Shown: positions 47,187-57,520, counted from the first letter of the stretch. The stretch: DNA of 64,000 bases from Sinorhizobium garamanticum (GCF_029892065.1 NZ_CP120373.1:1811501-1875500), one strand, 5' to 3'. Translations and numbers: made by a program. Notes: generated by a model from the sequence alone, not told the origin.

Positions 47187-49595
47187 TCAGCCGAGATAGG
47201 TTTGCGCGAGCAGGTCGGACAGCCGTTCCAGGTCCCGTTCGAGCTGCTTGTAGACGGTCGCGGTCATTGCCTCTGGCGTCATCACCGCAAGGCCGGAATG
47301 AAGCCGCATCGTCTCGCGGTAGAAGGGTGACATCTGACCGTTGACGAATGCGTTCGGCAAGAGCTCCACCTCGGTCTTGATCTCGTTCAACTGATAAAGA
47401 ACCGAGCGCGGATTGAGCGGATCGAGGGCAAGCAGGTCTGTGACGGTCAGCGCTGCCGTGTTGACGTTATAGCGGCGGCGGTGGGTCATGACGCTGTCGC
47501 CGATCTCGAGCAGCATGTCATAGGCACCGTCCGGGGCTTCGGGTCCCGACATGTGCCCAAGCAAGCGCGTCATGTGGAGGCCGCGCTCGATGTAGCGGCC
47601 GATCGACAGGAAACGCCAGCCGGTGAAGCGATACATATTTTCGTGGACGAGACCGGCAAAGCCAGCAAGCTTGCGCAACAGAATGGTCATCGCATGCGTG
47701 GCGTCGTCGCCGGCCTGCACGGTCGCGTGGAACTTGCGCGCCGTCTTCGACAGATCGTTGAGAGCCAGCCACCCGTCGGGCGAGAATCGGTCGCGGATAT
47801 TGCCGGCGCTGAAGAGCGCACTGTCGATATTGGCAAGCAGGCTATTGGGCACAGGTTGGCGCGCGTTGATGTCGAGAGCGGCCAGATAGTCGGTGACGTC
47901 CTTCAGAAGCGGCATGTTCGGGTCGGCGGCTTCGGCGAAGCGTCCGTGCCAGGCGCGCAGGATTCTGAGAGCGCCTTCCGCCCGCTCGATATAGCGGCCG
48001 AGCCAGAAGAGATTGTCAGCCGCGCGGCTTGGCAGGCTGCCTGGCATGTTGCGCGTGAAGCTTTCCTCGGCTGGCAGCAGCGTCGTGCGTTCGACAGGCT
48101 TGTCGCTGACGATCCAGACATCGGCGGCCGTGCCGCCCGCCTTCATCGCGATCGCTGCCACGTCGTCGCCGGAACCGATGCGCGCGAAACCGCCCGGCAT
48201 GATCTGCCAGCCGTCGCGCGTGCGGGCGGCAAAGACCCGTAAGCTCATCGGCCGCGGCGTCAGGCGGCCGCGCACCCAGGCGGGCGTCGTCGACAGCGTG
48301 ACGACCTCCTGTCCCACCAGCTTGCCGCCACCGGTTCCAAGCCATTCCGAAACCGAGGTGCCGTCCTCGCAGAGCGACGTGCCGAGGACCGACTGCCCGT
48401 TGTCGTCGAAGAAGGGGCGGGTCGAATAGGCGGGGCCGATCACCATGCGCTCGACATTGCCGGCGACATTGTCGCGTTCGGACTGCTGCCCGCACCACCA
48501 GGTGGCGATCGACGGCAGCTTTTGCTCCTCGCCAAGGAGGTGACGGCAGATCGCCGGCATGAAGGCGAGAAAGGCGCGGGTTTCCAGGATGCCTGTGCCG
48601 AGCGCATTGACGATCGAGACGGAGCCGGCCCTCAGCGCCTCGACGATCCCGGGCGTGCCGATATGGGAGGACTGATTGAGTTCGAGCGGATCGGCGAAGG
48701 CCGCGTCGAGACGGCGCCAGAGCACGCCGACAGGCTTGAGGCCGGCAACCGTGCGCACCATGACCCGGCCGCCGACGACCGTCAGGTCCTCGCCCTCGAG
48801 CAGCATGAAGCCGAGGTAGCGGGCGATATAGGCGTGTTCGAAATAGGTCTCATTGGCAATGCCGGGCGAGAGAACGGCTATCCGATCGTCCGGATATTGC
48901 TTTCGGGCCTGCAGCGTGTCGCGGAAGGCGCCGAAGAAGCCCGCCAATCGGTGCACGTGGGTTTCGGCATAGAGGTCGGAAAAGGCGCGCGTCGTCGCAA
49001 CGCGGTTTTCCAGCGCGAAGCCGGCGCCGGAGGGAGCCTCGGTGCGGTCGGAAAGCACCCACCAATTGCCATCTGGCCCGCGTCCGATCTCGAAGGAGCA
49101 GAAGTGCAGGAAATGTCCATCGGCCGGTTTGACACCGACCAGCGGGCGCAGGAACTCCGGATTGGAGGCGACGAGGGCGGGGGGGAGCAGGCCCTCCTGG
49201 ACCAACCGGTTCTCGCCGTAGATATCGGCGACCACGCGTTCGAGCAGTTCGGCACGCTGGATCAGCCCCTGCGAAACGACGGCCCATTCCGCCTCGTCGA
49301 TCAGAACGGGGATATGGGAGAGCGGCCAGCTTCGTTCCGAACTCTCCCGGCCGCCATAGGCTCGATAAAAGACACCGGCATCGCGCAAATAGCGGTCGGC
49401 GCGGGCAAAGCGGTTGGCGAGATCCGTCTCGTCCATGCGGCCAAGCGCCGAGAGCAGCCGCTGCCAGACCGGCCGGACATTGCCGTCCGGATCGAGCATC
49501 TCATCGGCGATTCCGGGAAGGGCGCGATAGCCGAACGCCGGGTCGCCGTCGAGCCGATCCTTCTCTGTCGCCTCTGCCGTCTGTTTCTTCGCCAT
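47187..49595 (-). CDS. Circularly permuted ATP-grasp and alpha-E domain fusion
   Basis: An 802-residue two-part protein. Residues 1-480 form a circularly permuted type-2 ATP-grasp domain, with signature stretches SHIPVLIDEAEWAVVSQGLI, DGNWWVLSDRTEAPSGAGFA followed by LENR, and LSPGIANETYFEHAYIARYL. From about residue 500 to the end is the helical alpha-E (DUF403) domain, starting SRAADNLFWLGRYIERAEGA. In many bacteria these are two adjacent genes; here they are fused. ATP-grasp enzymes ligate a carboxylate to an amine, so peptide or amide formation is the prediction. The start codon directly follows the stop of the DUF2126 gene (TAGATG), so the genes are coupled. No experimental function is known to me. 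Confidence 0.92.
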   Translation of the reverse strand: MAKKQTAEATEKDRLDGDPAFGYRALPGIADEMLDPDGNVRPVWQRLLSALGRMDETDLANRFARADRYLRDAGVFYRAYGGRESSERSWPLSHIPVLIDEAEWAVVSQGLIQRAELLERVVADIYGENRLVQEGLLPPALVASNPEFLRPLVGVKPADGHFLHFCSFEIGRGPDGNWWVLSDRTEAPSGAGFALENRVATTRAFSDLYAETHVHRLAGFFGAFRDTLQARKQYPDDRIAVLSPGIANETYFEHAYIARYLGFMLLEGEDLTVVGGRVMVRTVAGLKPVGVLWRRLDAAFADPLELNQSSHIGTPGIVEALRAGSVSIVNALGTGILETRAFLAFMPAICRHLLGEEQKLPSIATWWCGQQSERDNVAGNVERMVIGPAYSTRPFFDDNGQSVLGTSLCEDGTSVSEWLGTGGGKLVGQEVVTLSTTPAWVRGRLTPRPMSLRVFAARTRDGWQIMPGGFARIGSGDDVAAIAMKAGGTAADVWIVSDKPVERTTLLPAEESFTRNMPGSLPSRAADNLFWLGRYIERAEGALRILRAWHGRFAEAADPNMPLLKDVTDYLAALDINARQPVPNSLLANIDSALFSAGNIRDRFSPDGWLALNDLSKTARKFHATVQAGDDATHAMTILLRKLAGFAGLVHENMYRFTGWRFLSIGRYIERGLHMTRLLGHMSGPEAPDGAYDMLLEIGDSVMTHRRRYNVNTAALTVTDLLALDPLNPRSVLYQLNEIKTEVELLPNAFVNGQMSPFYRETMRLHSGLAVMTPEAMTATVYKQLERDLERLSDLLAQTYLG

Positions 49596-52500
49596 CTACA
49601 CTCCTGCCGGACGTCTCAAGTCGAGCGTCAGGGGAAATTCTGCCGGCGGGCTCTCGGGTTGGAGCCGGTATCCGCCGGTAGTGTGGCCCCAGGGTTCGAA
49701 GCGCGCCAGACGGCGTGCTTCCGCCTCGTTGCCGTTGACCGGAAATGTCTCATAGCTGCGTCCGCCGGGATGAGCCACATGATAGACGCAGCCGCCGATC
49801 GCCCGATTCGACCATGTATCATAAATATCGAATGTGAGGGGAGTGTTGACCGGCAGGACCGGATGCAGGCCGGAGCTGGGCTGCCACGCCTTGTAACGCA
49901 CGCCTGCGACGGCCACGCCACCTTTCCCGGTTCGTGTCAGCGGCACGGGCCGGCCGTTGCAGGCCACCGTGTAGCGGTCCGGATTGGCGGTTTCGAGCTT
50001 CACCTGCAATCGCTCCACCGAGGAATCGACGTAGCGAACGGTGCCGCCGATCGCGCCTCGCTCTCCCATGACGTGCCACGGTTCGAGGGCCTGGCGGAGT
50101 TCGAGCTTCGCCTCTTCGTATTCCACCTCGCCGCAAAAGGGGAAACGGAATTCGAGTTGGGCCTCGAACCATTCGGGCCTCAAATCGAAGCCATGGGCGC
50201 GCAGGTCGGCAAGTACATCGAGAAAATCCTGCCAGACATAGTGCGGCAGCATGAAGCGGTCGTGCAGGACCGTGCCCCAACGGACGAAACCGCCATCGAT
50301 CGGGCTTTTCCAGAAGCGGGCAATCAGCGCGCGGACGAGCAATTGCTGGGCGAGTGACATGCGCGCGTTCGGCGGCATCTCGAAGCCGCGGAACTCGATC
50401 AGCCCGAGCCGCCCGGTCGGGCCGTCCGGGGAGAAAAGCTTGTCTATGCAGATTTCGGAGCGATGTGTATTGCCGGTGACGTCGACGAGCAGGTTGCGGA
50501 ACAGCCGGTCCACCAGCCATGGCAAGGGGGGCGGCTGATCGGCGCCGGGCGGCGGCACGTGTGCTAAGGCGATCTCCAACTCATAGAGCGAATCGTGACG
50601 CGCCTCGTCGATGCGCGGCGCCTGGCTGGTCGGGCCGATGAAGAGGCCGGAAAAGAGATAGGAGAGCGAAGGGTGGTGCTGCCAGTGGAGCACGATGCTT
50701 TTCAGCAGATCCGGCCGGCGCAGGAACGGGCTGTCGTTGGGGCTGCGGCCGCCGACGACCACGTGGTTGCCGCCGCCGGTTCCGGTGTGGCGGCCGTCGA
50801 TCATGAACTTGTCGGTGCCGAGCCTGCTCTGGCGCGCCTCCTCATAGATCGCCGTAGTGATGTCGACGCATTCCCGCCAGTTCGCGGCGGGATGAATGTT
50901 GACCTCGATCACCCCGGGATCAGGGGCGACGCGGATGACGTTGATGCGCTCATCCTGCGGCGGCGGATAACCCTCGATATGCACCGGCATGCCGAGCGCG
51001 GCGGCCGCCCGCTCGGTCGAAGCGAGGAGATCGAGATATTCCTCGATGCTCGTCGTCGGCGGCATGAAGACGCAGAGCCCGCCGTCGCGTGGTTCGACAC
51101 TGATCGCGGTGCGGACGTCGCCGTCGATCTCGTCGCGAGGGGGCGGTAGTGGTGTCTGCGGCTCCTCAGACGGTTGGAAGCGCGAATGCTGTGCCCGGCC
51201 CCGGTTTTCGCTGAAATCGGGCAGGTCTTCGCGTGGAACGGTCGGATCCACCGGATTGATATAGGGGTAGGCGGAGGGCGCGATGTAGGGCAGCGAACCG
51301 AGCGGCAGGCGATAGCCGACCGGGCTGTCGCCGGGCACGAGGAAAATCCGGCCGCGCCGCGTCGTCCATTTCTCGCTCATCCATCGCGGGCCGCTGGCAC
51401 GCGCGTTCCAGGCCTGCACCGGCAGGACGTAGCCCGTCGGGGTCGTCAGACCGCGTTCGAAGACGCGGGCGAGGCGGCTGCGCTCCTCGGGATCCTTGAG
51501 TTTCGAATTGGCAGGATCGACGTTGTCCGGAAGGTTCGCCTCCTTGACGATCCACTCGGCCGGGTCCTCATAGGCCGGAACGACCATGTCCGCATCGACG
51601 CCGAGTTCGCCGGCAACCGCGACGAGCAGGCGTTCGGCATCCCGCTCGGTGGTCTCGTGCCGGCCGTTTTCCTCGGCGATCAGATTGGCCTGCCGCCAGA
51701 TCGGCACGCCGTCCCTGCGCCAATAGAGGGAAAAGGTCCAGCGCGGCAGGCTTTCGCCCGGATACCACTTTCCCTGCCCGTAATGCAGGAAGCCGCCGGG
51801 CGCGAAGCGCTCGCGCAGGCGGCGAATGAGCGTATCCGCCTTCTCGCGCTTCGTCGGGCCGACCGCGGCGGTATTCCATTCGTCCGATTCGAAGTCGTCG
51901 ATCGAGACGAAGGTCGGCTCGCCGCCCATGGTCAGGCGGACGTCGTTCTCGGCGAGTACGCGGTCGACGTCGTCGCCAAGCGCATTCAGCGCTTCCCAAC
52001 TCTCATCGGAAAAGGGCTTGGTGATGCGCGGATGTTCGGCGACGCGGGCAACCTTCATGTCGAAGGCGAAATCGGTTCTCGTGTCCGGGTCGCCGAAGAA
52101 CTCGCCGGTTATAGGCGCGGCGTTGCGATAGTGCGGTGTGGCGGCCAGCGGAATGTGGCTCTCTCCGGTAAGCAGGCCGGACGTCGGGTCGAGCCCGACC
52201 CAGCCGGCACCCGGGAGGTAAACCTCGGCCCAGGCATGAAGGTCGGTGAAGTCGTATTCGGTGCCGGAGGGGCCATCGAGCGCCTTCAGGTCCGGCGTCA
52301 GCTGAATGAGATAGCCGGAGACGAAGCGGGCGGCAAAGCCGAGATTGCGGAGGATCTGCACCAGGAGCCAACTGGAATCGCGGCATGAGCCCTTGGCAAG
52401 GCCCAGCGTCTCTTCCGGCGACTGGACACCCGCCTCCATGCGGATGACATAGCCGATTTCCTTCTGTAGCCGCGTGTTGAGAGCGACCACCTTGTCGATG

Positions 52501-52922
52501 GTGCGCTGGCGCGACCGGTCGATGCTCTCCATGAATGCCGAAAGCCTTGGCCCCATTGGGTCAGGCGTCATGTAGATCTTCAAATCCTCACTGAGGTCTT
52601 CGGGATAGCCGAAAGGCCATTGCTCCGCTTCTTCCTCAACGAAAAAATCGAACGGATTATAGACGGCCATGTCGGCGACCAGGTCCACCTCGATCTTCAA
52701 TTCCGTCACCGGATCGGGAAAGACGTAGCGGGCGAGATAGTTGCCGTAGGGATCCTGCTGCAAATTGACGAAGTGGTTGGCAGGCGAGACTTTCAGCGAA
52801 TGGCTGATGACCTTGGTCTTCGAATGCGGGGCCGGTTTCAGCCTAATGATTTGCGGCGAGAGCCTTACCGGGCGGTCATAGGTATAGTGCGTGAGGTGGT
52901 AGATGCTGGCCTTGATCGACAT
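49596..52922 (-). CDS. Transglutaminase-DUF2126 fusion protein
   Basis: A 1108-residue protein. Residues 1-300 form a transglutaminase-like module with its triad intact: Cys in [20 protein letters not shown], His in [12 protein letters not shown], and Asp in GLDPTSGLL. The remainder is DUF2126, a large domain with many conserved blocks ([61 protein letters not shown]) related by some authors to amidoligase or glutamine-synthetase folds. The start is [20 protein letters not shown], as in relatives. It is the first gene of the three-gene operon, with a leader hairpin 16-38 bases upstream. The aldo/keto reductase stop is about 120 bases away, so the operon probably has its own promoter. Confidence 0.93.
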   Translation of the reverse strand: MSIKASIYHLTHYTYDRPVRLSPQIIRLKPAPHSKTKVISHSLKVSPANHFVNLQQDPYGNYLARYVFPDPVTELKIEVDLVADMAVYNPFDFFVEEEAEQWPFGYPEDLSEDLKIYMTPDPMGPRLSAFMESIDRSRQRTIDKVVALNTRLQKEIGYVIRMEAGVQSPEETLGLAKGSCRDSSWLLVQILRNLGFAARFVSGYLIQLTPDLKALDGPSGTEYDFTDLHAWAEVYLPGAGWVGLDPTSGLLTGESHIPLAATPHYRNAAPITGEFFGDPDTRTDFAFDMKVARVAEHPRITKPFSDESWEALNALGDDVDRVLAENDVRLTMGGEPTFVSIDDFESDEWNTAAVGPTKREKADTLIRRLRERFAPGGFLHYGQGKWYPGESLPRWTFSLYWRRDGVPIWRQANLIAEENGRHETTERDAERLLVAVAGELGVDADMVVPAYEDPAEWIVKEANLPDNVDPANSKLKDPEERSRLARVFERGLTTPTGYVLPVQAWNARASGPRWMSEKWTTRRGRIFLVPGDSPVGYRLPLGSLPYIAPSAYPYINPVDPTVPREDLPDFSENRGRAQHSRFQPSEEPQTPLPPPRDEIDGDVRTAISVEPRDGGLCVFMPPTTSIEEYLDLLASTERAAAALGMPVHIEGYPPPQDERINVIRVAPDPGVIEVNIHPAANWRECVDITTAIYEEARQSRLGTDKFMIDGRHTGTGGGNHVVVGGRSPNDSPFLRRPDLLKSIVLHWQHHPSLSYLFSGLFIGPTSQAPRIDEARHDSLYELEIALAHVPPPGADQPPPLPWLVDRLFRNLLVDVTGNTHRSEICIDKLFSPDGPTGRLGLIEFRGFEMPPNARMSLAQQLLVRALIARFWKSPIDGGFVRWGTVLHDRFMLPHYVWQDFLDVLADLRAHGFDLRPEWFEAQLEFRFPFCGEVEYEEAKLELRQALEPWHVMGERGAIGGTVRYVDSSVERLQVKLETANPDRYTVACNGRPVPLTRTGKGGVAVAGVRYKAWQPSSGLHPVLPVNTPLTFDIYDTWSNRAIGGCVYHVAHPGGRSYETFPVNGNEAEARRLARFEPWGHTTGGYRLQPESPPAEFPLTLDLRRPAGV

Positions 52923-52937
52923 GCGGTTTTCCCCTCG

Positions 52938-52960
52938 ATGGCCGGTCCGTTGCCGGCCAT
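52938..52960 (-). promoter_or_regulatory. Hairpin in the leader of the DUF2126 operon
   Basis: ATGGCCGG/CCGGCCAT perfect eight-base arms with a seven-base loop, 16-38 bases before the start codon. It could control translation or end upstream transcription, but there is no T run. Confidence 0.4.
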
Positions 52961-53044
52961 TCCCGGGAATTTTGTGCAATGCGAAGAAAGAAAGCAAGCC
53001 GAAACCGGGGGACGGTTGGCTTTCCCGTCCGCCACTTTGTCTAC

Positions 53045-54079
53045 TCAAACTGGTGGAGAGTTGATGCGGGCAAAGCCTTCCTGCCGGTAATAGGGGAAAT
53101 GCGGATAGGGCGCCGTCGAGGCGCTCACCTCGTCGAGGCGCGCCATCTGGTCGGCAGTAAGCGACCAGCCGACAGCACCGAGATTCTGACGGAGTTGATT
53201 TTCGTTGCGGGCGCCGATGATGACGCTCGAAACGGTCGGCCGTTGCAGAAGCCAGTTGATGGCGATCTGTGGCACTGTCCTGCCGGTTTCTTCCGCCAAG
53301 GCATCGAGCACCTCAACGATGTCGTAGAGTTTTTCATCGTCGACCGGCGGTCCGAAGGCGGCGGTGTCGTGCAGCCGGCTTCCTTCCGGCCACGGCTCGC
53401 CGCGGCGGATTTTGCCCGTGAGCCGGCCCCAGCCCAGCGGGCTCCAGACGAGCGCCCCGACACCCTGGTCGAGCCCGAGTGGCATCAGTTCCCACTCATA
53501 GTCGCGGCCGGCCAGCGAATAGTAGACCTGGTTGGCGACGTAACGGGGATAACCATGCCTCTCGGCAAGCGCGAGCGACTTCATCAGCTGCCAGCCGGAG
53601 AAATTGGAGACGCCGACATAACGGAGCTTGCCTGCGCGCACCAAGACGTCGAGTGTCGAGAGCACCTCTTCGATCGGCGTTCCTGCATCGAAAGCGTGCA
53701 ATTGCATGAGGTCGATATAATCGGTTCCGAGGCGTTTCAGCGCCGCATCGACACCGTCGATGAGACGCGAGCGGGATGAGCCGGCGTCGTTCGGACCATC
53801 GCCCATTGGCAGCGACATCTTGGTGGAAAGAATAACCTTTGCCCGTCGTCCCTTGATCGCCGCGCCGAGCACTTCCTCCGAGGCGCCATCCGAATAGACA
53901 TCCGCAGTGTCGAAGAGGTTGACGCCCGCCTCGAGGCAGATGTCGATAAGGCGGCGCGCCTCCGCGTCATCCGTCGTGCCCCAGGCGCCGAAGAGCGGAC
54001 CCTTGCCGCCGAAGGTGCCTGCTCCGAAGCTCAGCGCCGGAACCTTCAAGCCAGACGAGCCAAGCCGTCGATATTCCAT
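53045..54079 (-). CDS. Aldo/keto reductase
   Basis: A 344-residue NADPH-dependent oxidoreductase with the TIM-barrel AKR fold. The catalytic tetrad is visible as Asp and Tyr in [10 protein letters not shown], Lys in ILSTKMS, and His in [13 protein letters not shown]-binding residues lie in [14 protein letters not shown]. It reduces aldehydes or ketones; this AKR group (YghZ/YajO-like) has broad specificity. ATG 54079 follows AAGGAGTTGCGAA. It is divergent from the LysR gene, 107 bases away, which probably controls it. Confidence 0.93.
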   Translation of the reverse strand: MEYRRLGSSGLKVPALSFGAGTFGGKGPLFGAWGTTDDAEARRLIDICLEAGVNLFDTADVYSDGASEEVLGAAIKGRRAKVILSTKMSLPMGDGPNDAGSSRSRLIDGVDAALKRLGTDYIDLMQLHAFDAGTPIEEVLSTLDVLVRAGKLRYVGVSNFSGWQLMKSLALAERHGYPRYVANQVYYSLAGRDYEWELMPLGLDQGVGALVWSPLGWGRLTGKIRRGEPWPEGSRLHDTAAFGPPVDDEKLYDIVEVLDALAEETGRTVPQIAINWLLQRPTVSSVIIGARNENQLRQNLGAVGWSLTADQMARLDEVSASTAPYPHFPYYRQEGFARINSPPV

Positions 54080-54186
54080 TTCGCAACTCCTTTGTCGTTT
54101 CAATGCGTCTGGAGACATGAAGATGGAGCTGCCTGCCGTTTGGAGGTAGACTGCTGGTCGGAACATCATTTGTGAGTTGAAGTCAT

Positions 54187-55149
54187 ATGTCTCGACTTTC
54201 GGTCAATCGTTCAGGGGAAATGGAGGTTTTCGCCAAGGCGGTCGAACTCGGCGGCTTCTCGCCGGCAGCCCGCCATTTCCGCATGACGCCTTCGGCGGTC
54301 AGCAAACTCGTTCTTCGGCTCGAGGATCGGCTCGGCGTCCGCCTCGTCAACCGGTCCACGCGGCGGCTGCAACTGACGCCGGAGGGCTGTACCTTTTACG
54401 AGCGCACCGCCCGCATCCTCGCCGACATCGAGGAGGCCGAACGTTGTGCGGCCGGGGGCGAGATGCCGACGGGTCGGGTCCGGCTGAATGTCAGCGCTTC
54501 CTTCGCAACCCATATCCTGATGCCGCTCCTGCCGGAATTCCGGGAGCGCTTTCCCGCGGTCTCGCTCGACATCGTCCAGACCGACGCGGTGGTCGACCTG
54601 ATGGAGGCGCGTGCTGATATCGCGATCCGTTCAGGGCCACTGAAGAGTTCGGCGCTGATTGCTCGCAAACTCGGCGCCACGCGAATGGTGATTGTGGCGG
54701 CGCCCTCCTATCTCGATCTGTACGGAACGCCCTCGAGCGCTGAAGAGCTCGCGGTCCATAACCGTCTCGGCTTCTGCTACGCGCGCGCCGTCGACGGCTG
54801 GCCGATCCAATCCGGCAGAGAAACGATCGTGCTGCCGGCTTCCGGGACGCTGCAAGTGAGCGACGGCGAGGGATTGCGCCACCTCGCCCTTGCTGGCGCC
54901 GGTTTGGCGAGGCTTGCGGAATTCACCGTGCGCGCCGACATTGACGCCGGGCGGCTCGTTCCCGTGCTGGAAGACTTGAATCCCGGCGATCTGGAAGAGA
55001 TTCATGCCGTCTTCCTCGGCCAGGGCGGGGCGCTTCCCGCGCGTATTCGGGCTGTCCTCGATTTTCTCGCCAGAAATGCCCGCGTGGCGCCGGAGCCGGT
55101 TGCGCAGGCGGGCGATCACCAGGCAAGCGTCGAGATAGCTTCGGCGTGA
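54187..55149 (+). CDS. LysR-family transcriptional regulator
   Basis: A 320-residue LysR-type regulator. The helix-turn-helix is at residues 13-60 (EVFAKAVELGGFSPAARHFR, then MTPSAVSKLVLRLEDRLG). The effector domain from about 95 includes RVRLNVSASFATHILMPLLP, and the subtype (RADIAIRSGPLKSSALIARK) is that of regulators controlling a divergent dehydrogenase or reductase. The ATG has no strong ribosome-binding site. The reductase lies on the opposite strand 107 bases away, a classic LysR arrangement; the inducer is unknown. A C-terminal extension beyond residue 300 is unremarkable. Confidence 0.94.
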   Translation: MSRLSVNRSGEMEVFAKAVELGGFSPAARHFRMTPSAVSKLVLRLEDRLGVRLVNRSTRRLQLTPEGCTFYERTARILADIEEAERCAAGGEMPTGRVRLNVSASFATHILMPLLPEFRERFPAVSLDIVQTDAVVDLMEARADIAIRSGPLKSSALIARKLGATRMVIVAAPSYLDLYGTPSSAEELAVHNRLGFCYARAVDGWPIQSGRETIVLPASGTLQVSDGEGLRHLALAGAGLARLAEFTVRADIDAGRLVPVLEDLNPGDLEEIHAVFLGQGGALPARIRAVLDFLARNARVAPEPVAQAGDHQASVEIASA

Positions 55150-55236
55150 GACATATGCACGGGCCAAATTGGGCAGGGGCGCCCCCGGACCAGGAGGCGC
55201 CCTGCTCTTAAGTTGACCGGATCCGAAACGCCGCCG

Positions 55237-56007
55237 TCAACGTTTCGGTGCGACGAGTGCAAAAAGGGCGCCCTGCGGATCGGTGCATTGGACGATCCAG
55301 GAGCCGCCTGGCACTTCCATGGGCTCAAGGACGATCTTCGCGCCGCCGGCTTTTGCCCGCTCGATCGCGGCATCCAGCGCCTCGACGTTGAAATAATAGA
55401 GCCAATAGGGGGCGGGAACGTCCTTCGGCTTGGTCATCATGCCGCCGATCTGCGTGCCGTTCCAGGCGAAGATCTGATAGGTGCCCATATCGCCCATATC
55501 CATCGCCTGATCCTTGGTCCAGCCGAACAGGTTGGAATAGAAGGGGAAGGCGGTATCGAGGTCGCCGGCCATCAACTCGTGCCAGCCGACGTTGCCGGGC
55601 GCCATCTGCTCAAGCGCCGGGGGCTCCTCGCTCGTTCCCTTGAAGAGCGCGAACACGGCGCCATGCGGATCGGTGACGATGGCGAAGCGGCCGACGCCCG
55701 GGATGTCGTCGGGAGCGCGGTGAACATTGCCGCCATCGGCGGCGAGCTTGGCAGCGGCCGCGTCGACGTCATCGACGGCGACATAGCCGAGCCAGGCCGG
55801 CGGGATCTTCATCTCGAGCGCGCCCTCGGGCATCGTCATCAGTCCCGCCACATGCCGATCACCGACGGAGAACAGCGTGTATTCCATGCCCGGCATACCG
55901 GCATCGCTGCCGCGCCAGCCGATCACGTTCTCGTAGAAAGTTTGGGCGGCCTTCGTGTCGGTCGTCATCAGTTCGTACCAGACGAATTTCCCATGCTGAC
56001 CCGTCAT
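55237..56007 (-). CDS. Two-domain VOC (glyoxalase-like) protein
   Basis: A 256-residue protein with two tandem VOC domains, residues 1-125 (GKFVWYELMTTDTKAAQTFY) and 135-256 (GNVGWHELMAGDLDTAFPFY). Each ends with a typical DPHGAVFALF or DPQGALFALV strand. This CFP30/27kDa-antigen-like group is called hydroxylase or glyoxalase-related, with no sure substrate. The start at MTGQHGKF was preferred over longer forms because the first VOC strand begins there; TTCGGAGGACAGACA precedes it. Single gene. Confidence 0.88.
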   Translation of the reverse strand: MTGQHGKFVWYELMTTDTKAAQTFYENVIGWRGSDAGMPGMEYTLFSVGDRHVAGLMTMPEGALEMKIPPAWLGYVAVDDVDAAAAKLAADGGNVHRAPDDIPGVGRFAIVTDPHGAVFALFKGTSEEPPALEQMAPGNVGWHELMAGDLDTAFPFYSNLFGWTKDQAMDMGDMGTYQIFAWNGTQIGGMMTKPKDVPAPYWLYYFNVEALDAAIERAKAGGAKIVLEPMEVPGGSWIVQCTDPQGALFALVAPKR

Positions 56008-56138
56008 TGTCTGTCCTCCGGTTTCTTGTTGGGGATGTGCTGCCATTCGCGGTAGCGTAACAGTGGATTGCCTGCCGTCCATCAAAGCGCATCGCGTTCA
56101 GACGAGTTCATGCAACGCGCTTTACATCTTTGTTTTTA

Positions 56139-56183
56139 TGCGTGTCGTTGTCCCAAACCGCTGCACACTTTTGGGCGACATGC
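56139..56183. repeat. Palindromic intergenic repeat of a third type
   Basis: GCGTGTCGTTGTCCCAAA pairs imperfectly with TTTTGGGCGACATGC around a CCGCTGCACAC loop. I recognise this sequence as one that recurs in intergenic regions of Sinorhizobium and relatives; only one copy is present here. It lies between the DUF1579 stop and the VOC gene and may act as a transcript end. Confidence 0.65.
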
Positions 56184-56184
56184 A

Positions 56185-56658
56185 TTAGCGTCGGCGATAT
56201 TCCGCGGCCATGATCTCCTTCCAGTTCCCGTCTTCGGTCTGGACACGGGCAGTCAGCCTACGATGGTCGCCGTCGATGACAGTTATTACGTCCTGATATC
56301 TAGCGGACCTGCCGGGTCTGTCGAAGTCCGGCCCCTCACAGTTGAGTGTGAGGGTCTTGCCGTCGTCTTCGAGGACGCCGTCATAGATCCACATATGCGT
56401 CATCATGGAGCCGACCCAGGTGCCGACGTAGCGGTTCGTCTCAGGGTTGAAGCCAAGAGTCATCAAGGACTGGCCGATGCGGCCGTCCGGCATCGTGCCT
56501 TGTCCTTCGCAGACAACCCAGAGGCCCTGCATCGAGCGAACGTTTTCGGTCCATGGAGCTTGCGACTGGCCGGCGTCGGTTGAGGGCTGCGACATGACTT
56601 CCCATTCACCGAGCAGCTGTTCCAGCCAGCGGTGCTCCTCCTGCGGTTCCGCCTTCAT
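56185..56658 (-). CDS. DUF1579 family protein
   Basis: A 157-residue protein of DUF1579, a lipocalin-like family. The typical start EHRWLEQLLGEWEVMSQPST is followed by WTENVRSMQGLWVVCEGQGT and the GFNPETNRYVGTWVGSMMTH core. No catalytic role is known; a small-ligand binding barrel is likely. ATG 56658 follows GGGAGGAATTA, a good ribosome-binding site. It lies 90 bases after DUF899 on the same strand, so the two may form a small operon with related detoxifying functions. Confidence 0.9.
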   Translation of the reverse strand: MKAEPQEEHRWLEQLLGEWEVMSQPSTDAGQSQAPWTENVRSMQGLWVVCEGQGTMPDGRIGQSLMTLGFNPETNRYVGTWVGSMMTHMWIYDGVLEDDGKTLTLNCEGPDFDRPGRSARYQDVITVIDGDHRRLTARVQTEDGNWKEIMAAEYRRR

Positions 56659-56748
56659 TAATTCCTCCCATGGCGAGACGCAGCGCTCCGGAGCGGAACC
56701 CCGCGAGACATAGCAACGCTCGGAAACGCTGATGGTTCCCCGTTCGTA

Positions 56749-57480
56749 TCAAACTGAGGCGCTTTGCCTGGGCGTCTCTTCGTATTCGTCGTGGCGCCGG
56801 ACGAAGTCCATGATCGTGCCTTCGTTCCGGCCCTTCGGTGCCCGATCGAGCAGCATGAAGGTGCCGACGAGTTCCTCCAGGCCGCGGGCATAGGTGGAAT
56901 AGGTATGATAGACGGTGCCGTCCTCGTCCTTATAGAAGGCGCTGAGCCCGGGAAGCTCTTCGTAGGCCTCGCCGCTGTCGATTTCGGTGAAATTGTAGAC
57001 GACCTTGTCGCCCGCGAGTTCGGCGGGCGTGAAGGACACATGGAAGTCGCTGTTGAAGCCGTTGCCTTGGGCCGACACCCACGGGAAGTGCCAGCCCATT
57101 CGTTTGCGATAGGCTTCGATCTTGGCGAGCGGCGCATTCGAAGCCGCAATCAGGGTGACGTCGTGATGATTGAGATGCGGCAGCATGCCGGCGAAGTGGT
57201 CGGCCAGGAAGGAGCAGCTCGGGCAGCCGGCTTCCCAGTCTGCTCCAAGCATGAAGTGATAGACGACGAGCTGGCTGCGCCCGTCGAAAAGCTCCGGCAA
57301 TGTCTTGGGGCCGGCAAGCGTTTCGAAGACATAGGATTTGTCCATCCTGACCCAGGGCAGAGCCTGACGCTCGGCATTGATCCGGTCTCGGAAGTGGGTG
57401 TGTTCCTTCTCCAGGGCGAGAAGCGATTTGCGCGCCTTCAGCCATTCCTCGCGCGAGACGACGGCGTGGTGTGGTCTCAT
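56749..57480 (-). CDS. DUF899 thioredoxin-fold protein
   Basis: A 243-residue protein of DUF899, a thioredoxin-like family often annotated as predicted dithiol-disulphide oxidoreductase. The CPSC motif lies in DWEAGCPSCSFLADHF near residue 87. Other conserved stretches are REEWLKARKSLLALEKEHTH, LVVYHFMLGADW, and FYKDEDGTVYHTYSTYARGL. Cytoplasmic. The start at MRPHHAVVSREEW follows TGAGGAGGAAAGAGC. It is divergent from a MarR regulator with a palindromic site between them, suggesting direct control. It could take part in redox or xenobiotic stress. Confidence 0.9.
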   Translation of the reverse strand: MRPHHAVVSREEWLKARKSLLALEKEHTHFRDRINAERQALPWVRMDKSYVFETLAGPKTLPELFDGRSQLVVYHFMLGADWEAGCPSCSFLADHFAGMLPHLNHHDVTLIAASNAPLAKIEAYRKRMGWHFPWVSAQGNGFNSDFHVSFTPAELAGDKVVYNFTEIDSGEAYEELPGLSAFYKDEDGTVYHTYSTYARGLEELVGTFMLLDRAPKGRNEGTIMDFVRRHDEYEETPRQSASV

Positions 57481-57520
57481 GCTCTTTCCTCCTCACGAAA
57501 TGCAGCACTTGACTAATTAC

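Noticed and set aside
48522..50357. 611-codon plus-strand frame across the ATP-grasp and DUF2126 genes
   Set aside because: Covers two well supported minus-strand genes and has no recognisable motif.
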